Assembly: GCF_001039355.2 (NCBI RefSeq) | Contig: NW_019775893.1 | Coordinates: 62,001-126,000 of the forward strand | DNA length: 64,000 bases | Source of the DNA: Lingula anatina | Lineage: Eukaryota; Brachiopoda; Lingulata; Lingulida; Lingulidae | Direction: 5' to 3' | Shown here: piece by piece, positions 32,155-43,640 of the stretch | Position numbering within the stretch: the stretch's first letter is position 1 | Layout of the letters: the number at the start of each line of letters is the position of its first letter | Position numbers and translations under genes: made by a program | The notes under the pieces: model-generated | Told to the model about the DNA's origin: nothing | What the model saw: the letters and a program-made list of their open reading frames with translations, nothing else | Database searches by the model: none

Positions 32155-32405
32155 GCAGAATCTTACGAACTTGTTCATCGCATTTACATTGATGAGAGAA
32201 CTGTATAGCCTTGTCATTTAAGCTTTTTGAAAATTTACGTAAACATTCTGTATATATAAATGAATTATACTACAAAGAACAAAGAGAGTCTAATTTTCAG
32301 ATAAAGTTTTCATCTGATTTGATAAATAAATCAGTTTTGTTGATATTTTGTGGAAGGTTTGATTCCCTAGACGAGAAGTTGGACTTTATGAAGTTTACTG
32401 ATTGA
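32155..32405 (+). pseudogene. Second copy of the family X terminal coding segment
   Basis: Codes ESYELVHRIYIDERT, and after a one-base shift FKLFENLRKHSVYINELYYK and NKSVLLIFCGRFDSLDEKLD. It is clearly homologous to 28480-28735 (-). A polypyrimidine-rich ATTTGATTTTGCAG immediately precedes the homology, resembling a splice acceptor. An LTR 3' fragment follows at 32428. The same gene-LTR arrangement at two loci shows that the segment belongs to the element. Confidence 0.65.
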
Positions 32406-32427
32406 TGCGTGATCAGTGCAGAGAAAT

Positions 32428-32525
32428 GTCGTTTAAATACTTGTGAATTTGTATGAAAAAGAGAGTCGGTGAATAAACGTTTGAAAGCTCTAGACCGTCG
32501 TTTTTGTCATTATAAAAGTGTATTT
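32428..32525 (+). mobile_element. Family X LTR 3' fragment
   Basis: ACTTGTGAATTTGTATG, GAGAGTCGGTGAATAAACG and GAAAGCTCTAGACCGTCGTT match the last 100 bases of 19231-19706. The 5' part of this LTR is absent. Confidence 0.82.
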
Positions 32526-33044
32526 GCAAGTTTCAAGAAGAGTCAGAAGTGTGGTTTGAGCACTAGGCCTACAGTCGTATTCTAAAAAATGGTTTAGTTT
32601 GTGAGGTATGCACATGTAGCGTAGGCAAAGCGTCAACGCTACGAAAGAAGCTCAAATTAAAATTTGTCACTAATGGAGCAGAAAGTGTCGACAGAATCTA
32701 CGTGTAATCAAAGTTTGCTATTTTTCATGATTTTTGGTCTACACAGAGTGTCTGCGAAGAATTTTCATATATCAGATACGACTTACACGAAATATTGCAC
32801 TCCTATTTTATGTTTTCGTCTATGCACCAAGGCCTATTTGTGCGACCACCTTGTATATCTGCACGTCCACGATACTGGGTAACAGCAATGGGTTGTCGTC
32901 TTTGAAAGTCTGTCAAAATAATCGTATGTGTTGGAATACAATGGGGGTGCTTTCATGTGAAAGGGGATGGATTTATCTTATTATAAAAAATAATTGTGTT
33001 TCCAAGCTTTGCTGTGTATTTTAATTCTTAGCCGAAATTGACAC

Positions 33045-33240
33045 TGAAACAGCGCTTAAATCTGGGACACAGACATACCAGGCCTGTTTTGCAGCTGTAC
33101 CGTATGGAAAAGAAAGCTCTCAGAATAGTATTGTCATGTTTTTGGTCATCTCAGGGATCATTCACGGCACACACACTAGAGAAAAAATTGCCCCTCTTCG
33201 CAAATTTGAATTACTGAAGAAAACGGGCTGTTGTGCATTA
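33045..33240 (+). pseudogene. LINE C-terminal remnant
   Basis: A + strand reading gives LYRMEKKALRIVLSCFWSSQ followed by LEKIAPLRKFELLKK. This resembles the post-reverse-transcriptase segment of LINE proteins (LQKKALRII ... PLFxxLxILPLxxL). It is short and isolated, with an altered SQGSFTAHT stretch, so the assignment rests on a single motif. Confidence 0.5.
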
Positions 33241-34262
33241 CCATCGTTTCCGTTTTTAACTTCAGTATTATCTCCCATACTATACAAATCTAGGGATTTA
33301 TATGCAAATACACTCTGCTTTTCATAAAACAACAATGTGTAAATAAACCATGTCATCTGAGCGTGCAATTACAGATGTTATGACCCAATCCTTTTCCTTT
33401 CCTTCAGACTCGCACACCAGTGAAACCACAGCTAGCGTGTGGTTTCGTTTCTTCATTCAGATTCGGCCCAGGGACTTAGCGTAAATAGTTAAGATTTCCA
33501 TTGGTGACGTAAATATTTAATGAGACTAATTAAATTAGCTATATCCGGTACCCACTTTTCAGTGTGTAATTCACGAAAAACGATTTCATGTCATCGCTGT
33601 TTAACCACCGATTCAGAATTGCAGCGTGTTTTCCCATCTCTGTGATATTAAATGTATCCATTCCTGATCATTTTTGTATATGTTTAATCTTACATTTTCC
33701 AAATTTTTTTTATCATAAAGCAAAACACGATGCACATTCTAACGGGAAAGCGTGCTCACAAGATCGGCGCCATGCTGGAATTTTGATGCCCATGTCCCAA
33801 TGTTGAACGTGTAGATGAAAACAAGAGTGCTAATGAATCATATTTTGTGCTTATTGCTGGCCTGTCCTCATAGGCAATGGGTTAAAAAAGAAGTTCTGAT
33901 TACAATTTGAAGGATAGTAATGATTCTTTTAATGCAAGAGGTGTGCAAAGAGCTGAATTCCCGACGAATAGAAGGCGACACGACGGTTACTGAAGTATCA
34001 TATTGCGAAAACGTATTTGTTTTAATTATTGATTAAGACAGCTTGTGGAGTTCTTGAAACATTGAAAGACTTGAACTAGAATTTAATAAATGACTTAATT
34101 ACCGATTTGATTTTTTTATATTATTTTGTTTAGACAGAGTATTTTATTATAGCAAACTGCTATCCCATTTCTAACCGAGGCGTCACTTTCCAAAGCATAA
34201 AGAACAGTTCATTAAAAAAGGAGCAGCGTTTATTATAATAATAATTACTATTATATTTTGTA

Positions 34263-34265
<3 letters not shown>
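33241..34265. other. No recognisable gene
   Basis: AT-rich with short frames only. Confidence 0.4.
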
Positions 34266-34295
<30 letters not shown>

Positions 34296-34296
34296 C
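34266..34296. repeat. (GT)n microsatellite
   Basis: About 15 GT units followed by a G-rich patch. Confidence 0.95.
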
Positions 34297-34399
34297 GGGG
34301 TGGAGGACGAAGATCTAGGGCGTGCGCGGTAATCTCCCTCTCTGTTCATTGTCAGTGTTGCCAGGTATGTAATGGTCCGGGAGAATAGAGGAAGTTGAG

Positions 34400-34560
34400 T
34401 TACAAAGGGTTAATGCTACAGTATTTGACCTCAGAGTCTATCTCAACATGATTGCGACGGTGTCCATGAATTTCATCATATTGTGCTAGTGAAGACAGCG
34501 ATGAGTGATAGAGGGCGCTGATATGCTCATTTTTCTTATAATTTCTCCGCAGTGTAATAA
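34400..34560 (+). repeat. Unclassified dispersed repeat, part A copy d
   Basis: Matches copy b (16465-16640) from ATGCTACAGTATTTGACC through TAGAGGGCGCTGA to TTCTTATAATTTC. Confidence 0.88.
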
Positions 34561-34656
34561 TAAACCATTTAAAAAATATTCGAATATTTTTTTTTCACTG
34601 AATGCATTTATTTTAAACGAGTCCAAATTTCTTGAAGTTTATTTATATGAAAACAG

Positions 34657-34808
34657 TGGTAACTGTACTTGAGGCCTCTACATGAGATACATTTTTTCTT
34701 TAGGTACTCACGTCGGAGACGTTGTCTAGGATCGATCAAGGGCAGACTGAAAGAAGCCGAAACAACTAAAGCTAGTTATTTGTAACTTTTCCGTTTATTA
34801 CATTACAA
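34657..34808 (+). repeat. Unclassified dispersed repeat, part B copy d
   Basis: Matches 17104-17250, from TAACTGTACTTGAGGCC through GACGTTGTCTAGGATCGATC to TTGTAACTTTTC. Confidence 0.85.
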
Positions 34809-35051
34809 TGTATAACAGGAAAGTGAAAAAGCGGGGCAATTTAAGGAACAAATAGACCCAATATAGCTGCAATTAGAACGTGAACTGTATTTATCATAAT
34901 ATGAATTACCATCAGTAGCCTAAGTTTGAAAAAAAAAAGAAAAAAAAAAAGTTATCAGTTTATCAATTATTTGGAATTTTTCTTTTTCTATTACTATTAT
35001 TCCTCGTCTATGTACTACCTTTATCCATTTGTTTTCAATTCCTGGTTAAAA

Positions 35052-35227
35052 GTAATATCACCACGTGATATTACGTGCCTTACGTTTAAAAACATCAGCG
35101 TATTGTTTCACAAACAATACAGTCACATGTGATTAAAGGGTATTTCACCTTAATGTAATATCACTTTGTGATATCACGTGCCTAAAAATCACTGGAAATC
35201 GTCAAAGTATTGTTTTTCAAACAATAC
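35052..35227 (+). repeat. Multi-hairpin repeat, well-preserved copy
   Basis: Four inverted repeats with 3-base loops lie in series. GTAATATCAC-CAC-GTGATATTAC is at 35052-35074. GTATTGTTT-CAC-AAACAATAC is at 35100-35120. GTAATATCAC-TTT-GTGATATCAC is at 35155-35177 with one mismatch. GTATTGTTT-TTC-AAACAATAC is at 35207-35227. The array is two tandem units of about 105 bp, each with one hairpin of each type. A weaker copy is at 22400-22573. Confidence 0.94.
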
Positions 35228-35705
35228 AGGCACTGGTGTTTACAGTATACCCTGCAATTCTCTGAAATTCTAGTAGACTATAGTGATCCGCTCGTATCGT
35301 AGCAATAAACTGCCTGTAGGTAACTGCGTTTTACGTCCGACTCCTATGAAGGTTAACCTAATGACTCTAGAAGGCCTCGTATTTTCGCTCTATCCCGAAT
35401 GTCCCGAGAGGACAATAGGAATGTATAAGAAACAAAAGACTTAATGTGTTCATCATCTTTTAGTCATATTCTGTTTATAACCACTGCCTTTTGTGAAACT
35501 GCAGATAAAGATTGATTGTTTCCCTTCGTTAGTGTGACTGTGTATACTTTTAATATGAAGGATTGTTATAACATTTTCAGTGCGTAGCTGCATATAAGAA
35601 TGCTCTTATTAGCACAAATTCCATTATTCAATATTAAATTTATTATTATTATAAACTATTTATTATTTTTAAATGATTAAAATTGTTATATTTTATAGGG
35701 ATATG

Positions 35706-35761
35706 ATACTCTTTCAGTCATATTCTATTATTAAAAGTATAGAATATGACTGAAAGTGTAT
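35706..35761. repeat. Inverted repeat, 23-bp arms, 10-bp loop
   Basis: ATACTCTTTCAGTCATATTC... (35706-35728) pairs with 35739-35761 with one mismatch. Could be a small MITE or a hairpin. Confidence 0.9.
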
Positions 35762-36074
35762 TATATTCTAATGGGTATTTCTTCATTTATACACGAGAGT
35801 ATATGTGGCAATTATAGCTCCTTTAGATGCATCCTGTGCTACTTTTATTGGGGATCCTCTCACTTTTGATGGCGTCATGTGTGAAATGTCAGAATGAAGC
35901 AGAACATTAATCAATTTCTTATCTAATTTACAGAGGGTGATTTGGCCAATTTCTTAAAAATGCCTTCCATTTCCACCACCCATTTAGCAGGTACATAACC
36001 TTGGCCACTGAATGCACACAGCTCTCGGGCACAGACTGGTTTGCATCTAATATAATCTACAACAGAAAAAGTAA

Positions 36075-36077
<3 letters not shown>

Positions 36078-36138
<61 letters not shown>
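36078..36138. repeat. (TA)n microsatellite
   Basis: About 30 TA units. Confidence 0.97.
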
Positions 36139-36141
<3 letters not shown>

Positions 36142-36374
36142 CCTGGCATTATGTTGCCCTTGAAATAAAGATACCAAAACCAAGAGGCTTGTTTACTCTC
36201 TCCAGTCGGTGAAATATTGTGTTAAAGGTAAGATCTCAACATCGTATTTCATATGTATTAACTAAGCTGACATACATGTAAAGTTTGCTAAAAAAATTAA
36301 AGTGAGCGAGAGAAAAAAGAGAAAAAATAAAGGCTTTTGCTTTCTACAAGATAAAAAGTTTGTTAATTTTTTAA

Positions 36375-36425
36375 ATCATACTGAAGAAGGTATACAAGCC
36401 GAAAGCTCGGGTACTTTATACCAAT
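36375..36425 (+). ncRNA. Possible hammerhead-like motif
   Basis: CTGAAGA (CUGANGA core), a short GGT...GCC stem and GAAA occur in order (ACTGAAGAAGGTATACAAGC then CGAAAGCTCGG). Similar CTGAAGAAGG...CGAAA words accompany Penelope-like and other retroelements that carry minimal hammerhead ribozymes. The first stem II pair is not canonical and the cleavage site is unclear. Treat as a candidate only. Confidence 0.3.
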
Positions 36426-36806
36426 TATAGTTGGTCTTAATGGATGCTTTTTTCATTTCTGTTTTTTTCATACGGCCAGTGACAAACGTATTCGTTCGGC
36501 CTGCAAATGGACTCTTGGGTTTGGAAAGAATAAATCAACAGTCATTGTACACAGAGATAGCAACTTGTGGAAATTCTAGAATGATTTCTAAAGGGTAGAG
36601 AAAAACTAAGCCTGTTTGTAGCCCACAAATTTACATTTTCCATATTTTGAATTTTCTTTTGAAGTATAAGTTACTGAAAAGGATGGATAATTTTATTACA
36701 AGCCCACAGTTGTGCATACTCCAATATTTAGTTATTTTATACATTAATGATAGGACCATCCACGCCTTCTACCCCCCCCCCCAAAAAAAAAAAGAAAGAA
36801 TAACAC

Positions 36807-36807
<1 letters not shown>

Positions 36808-36849
<42 letters not shown>

Positions 36850-36856
36850 CACACAC
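36808..36856. repeat. (CA)n microsatellite
   Basis: ACACAC run with two ACGC interruptions, preceded by C and A homopolymers (36773-36792). Confidence 0.95.
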
Positions 36857-36999
36857 ATCAGCCACACTAATGTCATTCGTTATACGTTTATATTGACTAT
36901 TCATTTGTTTGTACGGATGCCAATGGTCACATACATGCACATACGTACACAAGCACGTGCGCGGATACACCAACACATATCTACATGTAGATTAACATA

Positions 37000-38505
37000 A
37001 GTATTACATCTTTTACATTTGTTTCAAAACTCGTTTACGCAAAATTTAAAATTAATATCAAGAGATATGATGGGGAAAAAGATAAGAAAACCCAACAACC
37101 TTGGAAAGCAGTTTTCTGTCTTGGAACGTATTTCTAATATCTATATTTATTAGTGATGTAGGATATATTTATAGGCCTCTACCACACACCAACCTACGGC
37201 TACTTTGGATTTGGAAAAAGGTGCACAGACCAGTGTTATAGACACATTTCATTTCTTTCTCAGCCAACCATCCCCGTAACAAAATTAAATCGAAGGCAGA
37301 GACTGTCAGCAGACGAAGGACTGTTTAGAAAATGTCCGCAAAAGGCATAAAGTCCATGTAAAATAAAAATAAATACTTTTTCACTTTTTACTTAAAATTC
37401 AAATATCTTGGCTGCCATTCTCTCAAACGTAGATAATTGGTAGCTATGCACAGCAATAGAATTCATAAATGATAAATAAAATATTAAAACTAAAAAGAAA
37501 AAAGGCTGTCTTAGGCCTACGTCCTGTGAAAAAACGTAAAACTCGCATTAAGCACCACCACAGCACAAATAATCACCATGTTAAAAGGATGCATACACGA
37601 CATAAGGCAAAGACTATTGTCATGCCGAAGTTCATAAAAACTTAAACACTTTTAAAAAGAATTTAATAGAGACAATGAATATGTCAACGAATATTATTCT
37701 TGTTTTATTGTTACATAATCTCCAAGACGTTTCCCTCTATCACGCATTTTAACTCCGCGTGCGTTGATGATAAATAATCCTAGCATTTTGTCTGTTTTTC
37801 TTAAGTAAGTCTTTCGATGCACACGAAAATCTGGCCAACACCTGTGCTAATCATATTTAATGGGTACATTTGGGACGAAAGAAGTCAAGAGATGTACTGT
37901 ATATACGTAGCTACTCTGTGCACATATTTTAAGCACACTGTATTAGAGAGAGACCAAAAATCCTAGGCCTACGTTTTGTATCACAGCGCTAGCAGCACAT
38001 ATTTTAAACCGTACTGTGTTTAAAAACAGAAAAAAATCGTATCGCATCAGGCTGTTGTAAAAAGATTTTATATCATTTTTAAATGATTAAAATTATTTTG
38101 AAAAATTATGCCTACAACAAACGAATTGTGTTAGAAAAACTTCTCTGTTGCCGCTTTTTACAGTACTTTTTTTATGACTATATACATGTAACATGGCTAT
38201 AGCCTACTAATGGTATGTCCCCTGAATTTAGAGATTTACTAACCACATAAGAAAAAAAGGCATTTTATCGTAGGCCTGTCGATTTAGATATAAAATACTT
38301 GATATAATATCACGAACATTTTAGTTTTAGTTGATAAAATTGTATTTAAAATATAGATTGAAGAGAAAGGAGCAATGAATTTCATCATTCCATATACACT
38401 GTAAATGTTCGTATGTTACACGTGTCACGATGTTTTTGCTTGAACGTTGTCATCCAGAAAGTTGCAGTTGAGATCCAGAAAGTTGCAACAAAAAAAAAAA
38501 AAAAG

Positions 38506-38512
<7 letters not shown>
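37000..38512. other. About 1.5 kb without a recognisable gene
   Basis: AT-rich; taggcctac-type words are frequent. Nothing codes. Confidence 0.45.
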
Positions 38513-38554
<42 letters not shown>

Positions 38555-38575
38555 AGGGAGAGAGAGGGAGAGAAT
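38513..38575. repeat. (GA)n microsatellite
   Basis: AG run with later GGGA variants, preceded by an A14 run. Confidence 0.95.
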
Positions 38576-39492
38576 AAAATGGTATTTTATGTAATAATTA
38601 TATTTTCGATCAATATCTAAATGAAATTTCAAAATATATTTTTAACAGAGCAGAGCAAGACTACCAAGGCGCGCTAGGTATAATATGCATATGACCGGAT
38701 GTACGAAATTGTGATCAAGTATTCACTGCGGACCTTCTTTGACCTACGTGCAGCGTCTCGGGAACACTTTACACGTTATGAAATAACGTTATGCCAAGGA
38801 CCAGATATATATTTACGATTTACTAGAAACGTTTGATATGAAGCAGTAGGACATTTCAGGATTTTTGATGACAGAAAGGTGAGTAGTTTGTTGTAGTGAT
38901 CTGCTACCGAAAGTCTTGGGAGTTGAAAGCGACAGTTGGGCGGGGTTTTCAGAGAGATCGAGGCAAGGAAGGAGCTAGAGACAAGAGCTAGAGGACAGAG
39001 AAAGGGGTCCGATGATCCTATCGTCATAAATGTTATACGGTAGATTGGAATTTCTGGAACCATCTGAGATAAAAATAAAAAAGCTCTATCTGTAGTTTAG
39101 CAGTTGAATCCTGTCTGTGTATTTCAACACATCAATGATTAAAACAACGTTCTCCACCCAATGCTGGGTAGTTTTTATGAAGTATGCATCCCATACGAAA
39201 ATACTTTGCTTAAGTTTGGGCTTTGATTTTCATATGTTTTCTCTAAACAGTCTAAGTCAGTTATGTGGTGTCTTACTCCATTGTCTCTGTTTTTAAAATA
39301 GTTTTACACATGTTCAAAAAGTCTTGATTTAAAGTTTATCATTGTCATGTTTTGGTCCTAAAGGCTAAACCTTGGTTTTAATTGTTACCACTGCAGGGTG
39401 TCTAAAGTGTTATTTCTTCTCTTGATCAAATACCTTGCAGTAATTTATCATTTTGCTAAGTTAAATATCACAGGAAGTGTACAGAACAGCGA
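38576..39492. other. No recognisable gene
   Basis: A 95-codon minus-strand frame (38776-39063) shows no recognisable domain or splice-site support. Confidence 0.4.
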
Positions 39493-39690
39493 GGGCATTC
39501 ACAACTGATGATCCTTGGTTCTACTGATTCGCAGATCATATATGGCAGTCTCTACATGAAAGCAGAGCTGACTAATCTGGCAGGGAGACCATCAGCAGAT
39601 TAAGCGGCTCTGATTTCATGCAGTGGAATATGGCAATATTTGATTCTCGGATCAGTAGAACTGATGATCAATTAACCGTTGTGAGTGCCC
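39493..39690. mobile_element. MITE, GGGCAYTCACAAC ends
   Basis: GGGCATTCACAAC at 39493 is inverted as GTTGTGAGTGCCC ending at 39690. Inner words GATGATC and TTCTACTGAT are also mirrored. The element is 198 bp. Confidence 0.82.
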
Positions 39691-39984
39691 ACAATTTTTA
39701 TGTTGTACACAGCCCATAATGTACTTGTGCAGCAGACAATATTGCTGTAAATCTCCAACATGGCCACCATTTGTTTTGATGATGCAAGCTGAAACCCTCA
39801 ATAAGAAACAACCATGTCACCAGAATTGATAAATTTCTGCATTTTCATTGGTTAATGCTGAGCTAACACAACTTATTGAGTGGGTTTGAGCGTACAAAGA
39901 TTTTAATTTTGGGTACTTTTGCAATAAACCCCTCATAACTTTCAAAGTCACAGAATTTTTGTCACATCACAAATATATAATCCC

Positions 39985-40330
39985 TTGTTTCTTTTTCCAA
40001 CTTCAGTCTCCATACAGCATGGTGTCTTTTAGGTGGATTGACTTTATCTGGCTGGACAGGGGGGGCATGTTTTTGCCATGGAACAGAGAGAAAAGGGCAG
40101 CAACAGGCACGTACATCTTTTCATCTTGCTCAGTTGTGCAACATATGGAATGAGACAAGTTGCAGGACCAGTGGCTGTGAACAGCCAAAGACAAGACAGC
40201 CATGGTAAACAGGGATCTGGACTTCTTGAAGGTAGTTTCAATTGTTTTTCAAGTAAATAGTGGGTATAATTGGTCTCATCTCTTTCTGTGTAGGAACACA
40301 ATTGCAAACTTTTTTAAACTTTAAATAATT
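39985..40330. repeat. Old direct duplication, copy 1
   Basis: TCTCCATACAGCATGRTG, CTGGCTGGACA, GACAGCCATGGTAA and AATTGGTCTC occur in the same order as at 41255-41570, about 1.27 kb downstream. Similarity seems to continue through TTGTTCAGRYTAAAC and CTTGYATGCACAAAA (40455 and 41675). Origin unknown. Confidence 0.75.
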
Positions 40331-41254
40331 TTTATTGTGACTTGAAAAACATGGGTTATATTACTATAATATTCCACATAAAAAGAATTAATTAAATTGT
40401 AATGTGCATTGCAGTTTTACTGTGGTAGTACTTTTTTGATCATTTTAAACACTTTGTTCAGACTAAACTTATTCATCTTGTATGCACAAAACATTATTAA
40501 TATTACATAAAATAAACATTGAATTAATATATCTGCTGAAGTACTGGATATTTATTATCAATTCTGATCATCAGTGGCCAAGTGGTTGAATGTCTTAATG
40601 AATGTTTATCTTTATTCTAGTCCACACACACAGTTTGACAGTTTGTGTCCAGTGTCATGGTAGTAGCCTGCTTGATGTGGTCAGTTTAGGATGATGTACA
40701 TTGGACCCAAAGTGGAGCAGTGGTCATTACTTTTCTCAGATGACCCATTGCCATGACAGTAACTGGACTGCTTGCAGTGGTACAACTGGTTTACATTGTT
40801 TGAGAATAGATAATGGGGTTCAATTTTCGTAAGTATCAGAATTCAGAATTTTCATAAGTAATTTTTCTCTTTTTTGACACATCTCCCAACCAATTGTTCT
40901 TTAAATAGATGTACTTATGTACAACTGATGTACTTATTCCAGATTTTTACAGGTGTCTGGCAATTTTTTTTTTTGCAAATTCAGGCAGATTTGGCAGAGT
41001 TCTGTCTATTTCACTTTGATCAAATGATATTGATAAGATGCCATTCTCGGTAGTTACAATTACTTGTAGACCACAAAAGAAAGGTACATTTTTAACTTGT
41101 CTCATTCACTTGTCACAGCACAGATATCTGCCATATAAGGTGGGCATTTGGCAATATATTGTAGTTTTTTATATTTTGCTGGCTGTTGCAGAATTTCAGG
41201 TTTCCGTATTTTTTTAAAATTATATAATTTGTGTCCCGTCACTGATGCATTCAC

Positions 41255-41570
41255 TTTTTCCAGTTCCAGTCTCCATACAGCATGATGCCTTTACCTGGCT
41301 GGACATGGGAGACATCTTTTGTTAACATGAAATAGATAGAAAATGGCAGCTGCAGGAACATCCTTTATCATCTAGTTGTGGAAGACACAGCAAGTTTCAG
41401 GATGAATGGTTGGTGAAGAGCTACAAACAGGACAGCCATGGTAATCAGGTAACTAGTACACAAAATGAAGGGTTGGCTTTGTTTTGCAGGTAACAATAGG
41501 TAATTGGTCTCCTCTTTTTCATCTCTAGTGGTGTTTCTGATACAAAAGCCAATTAGCACTTTTTTTTAAT
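41255..41570. repeat. Old direct duplication, copy 2
   Basis: Partner of 39985-40330, about 70 percent similar with small deletions. Stops in all frames of both copies argue against a conserved protein. Confidence 0.75.
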
Positions 41571-42031
41571 TAAATTATTTTTTATGTTCCATTTGTTTTA
41601 ATTCCACTATATTGTAGTTTTAAATTCATTAAGTGCTTTTTTGGTCCACACTTTATTTTCATCAGTTTGTTCAGGTTAAACCAATTAATCTTGCATGCAC
41701 AAAAGATAAAATGAATAGTTATATTTCTTTTTCATGTGCATTTTACTCATTATATGTAGTGGCTGAAGGACAAATTCCTTGGTTGGCTGAGGTCTTTGAA
41801 AGAAGACAGCTGGCCTGTCCTAGAACAGAGAAATGGCCTTTATTTGTTTGAGCTGGAAGACATTGGTAGGCTGGAGAATTACAGGTGATGAACATTTAAG
41901 TAATAACTTTTTTCAGATATAAATTGATATTGCCTTTCCAAGTGGTCCCCATTACATACTAGCAGCATCAAGATATTTTAACTATGGTGGTACAAAAATG
42001 ATCTTGTGCATTTTACAAAAGCATGCTATAT

Positions 42032-42293
42032 TTAAAGGGATAATAACTTCATATGTGATTAATATTTTTTAATACGTAAATTAAAGTACATTGTAAACAA
42101 ATCACAGAAATATAAATTCTATTTTACCAGCAAAATAATGGTTATAGCAATTATTCTGGAATCTATGTTTGTCATCAGACTGCATGGAAATTCATAGATG
42201 GCTTTACCTTCTTTATAATTGCTTTTTGGAAAAGTTGTCATTTATCAAAGGAAATCCATTTTTTTGCTAAAACAAACAATTGTTAGCCCTTAA
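42032..42293. mobile_element. piggyBac-type MITE, diverged copy
   Basis: Left TTAAAGGGATAATAAC (42032) and right GTTAGCCCTTAA (to 42293) are inverted and both include TTAA. The left end is nearly identical to that of 57625-58004, and internal words (TCACAGAAATAT, GTTATAGCA) are shared. Confidence 0.75.
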
Positions 42294-42381
42294 ATTATGC
42301 ATTATTGAATGGTTCATAATAAGAGTTTGCACTCTAATGTATGCATTGCAAACAGTAACGCTCATATCATTTATTTTTTAG

Positions 42382-42551
42382 GTAATGCATTTCTAGAATC
42401 ATGTGAAGAGCTGCTAGCAGACCAAAAGGCCATTTTTATACTGAGTGTGAGAGAGAGAGAGCTGCCAAAATCATCCAGAACAAGACTTCCAAATACGGCA
42501 GATCCTGTGGAGCCAGCAACAGTACAGCTGCACAACAAATGTGGGTTCCAG
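42382..42551 (+). CDS. Possible internal exon, unknown gene
   Basis: Preceded by a T-rich acceptor (TTATTTTTTAG, ending 42381) and followed by CCAG|GTAACAC (donor at 42552). The 170-nt interval is open in the frame reading FLESCEELLADQKAIFILSV, RERELPKSSRTRLPNTADPV and LHNKCGFQ. Intervals with both splice signals and an open frame do occur by chance, and I find no homology or neighbouring exon. It is the best candidate for a host exon in the 36-46 kb stretch. Confidence 0.33.
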
Positions 42552-43379
42552 GTAACACAAAGAATCAATTTCCCCCATATGCATGAAAACTATAGGTGCA
42601 GGGTATGCAGCAAGCTAGGGAATTGGGTTGAAGAACACTGAAGACAAATAGACACAATGGAAATGTTTAAAAGTAAATTGATATTTCAGCTCAGTTGTGA
42701 TATGTTATAATAATTTCCCCACATGCATGGAAACTGTTATAGTACTAGTAGAAGAATCATATTCAGCGAGATTGTGGTAGGCAATAAGCCATCACTGAAG
42801 AGAAAAAGACATCAGTGAAAATGTTTCAATGTGAATTGATATTTCAGTGCAAATATGATGTATTGTACATACCTCTATTATTGTGAGGTCATTAAGTTGC
42901 ATGATACAAATTGTGTGACATTTATTATATACAGACACTTTCAGTCTGTATATATTCTGATCACTGTCTGTCCAGTGTCATTGCCGTGAAACATCTGTTG
43001 TTTACCCGAAAACTGATAAACTGTATTTTTGTTTTAATTTAGATTGTTCATAAAGCAGGTTCCTCTAGAAAATTGGCATGATTGGATTATTTTATGATAT
43101 TGTGGAATGTGCCTTTTTATTTTATTATCTTTAGCATACTGTCACAGTATATCAAACTGAAGTAGCAATGTAGATATATTTGTCTGTGAGATAGTTTGAT
43201 AATGCCAAGGTCCAATGGTTCACAAATCTGAGGTTTCTTTGTTTCAAACATTGTATAGTCTTAAAATAAGAATATTGTATGGGGTAACAAGTGTTTCTCC
43301 TGCCTTTCAAGGTCTGCAAGGTGGTAGCTATAGGCAGATTTAGCCTCCCAGCAAAATGGTCATATTTTCATTTTCATTT
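42552..43379. other. No recognisable gene
   Basis: AT-rich; intron-like or intergenic. Confidence 0.4.
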
Positions 43380-43640
43380 ATTTATTACCTTGGTCTCTTG
43401 AGGACCATCAGTCTAGTACTGGTACAAATGTTACAACGACTATAGTAACAACAACTATAGGGTTATTACAAAGAATAATTATAATAGTAATAATCGCAAT
43501 CATAATCATCATAACAATAATAATAGTACCTGTAGTAAATTAAATACATGAGTAAATACATGAATTAAATAAATAAACTACTTAAATAAATCAAATTAAA
43601 TCAAATTGAATCAAATGAGATCAGATTGGATCAAATTAGA
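43380..43640 (-). mobile_element. 3' tail of the minus-strand LINE
   Basis: On the minus strand, directly after the LINE stop codon, comes a run of irregular ATTTGATTYAATTTGATT-like repeats and then AT-rich sequence. Tandem A/T-rich tails are common at LINE 3' ends. Confidence 0.5.

Noticed and set aside
35923-36183. Minus-strand frame with a Tyr-Ile repeat
   Set aside because: Translation of the (TA)n microsatellite.
36647-37000. Frame with a Thr-His repeat, and the minus-strand Val-Cys repeat
   Set aside because: Translation of the (CA)n microsatellite.
38450-38632. Minus-strand Ser-Leu-rich frame
   Set aside because: Translation of the (GA)n tract.
40044-40307. Overlapping 60-87 codon frames on both strands
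   Set aside because: Frames are not conserved between the two copies of the direct duplication.
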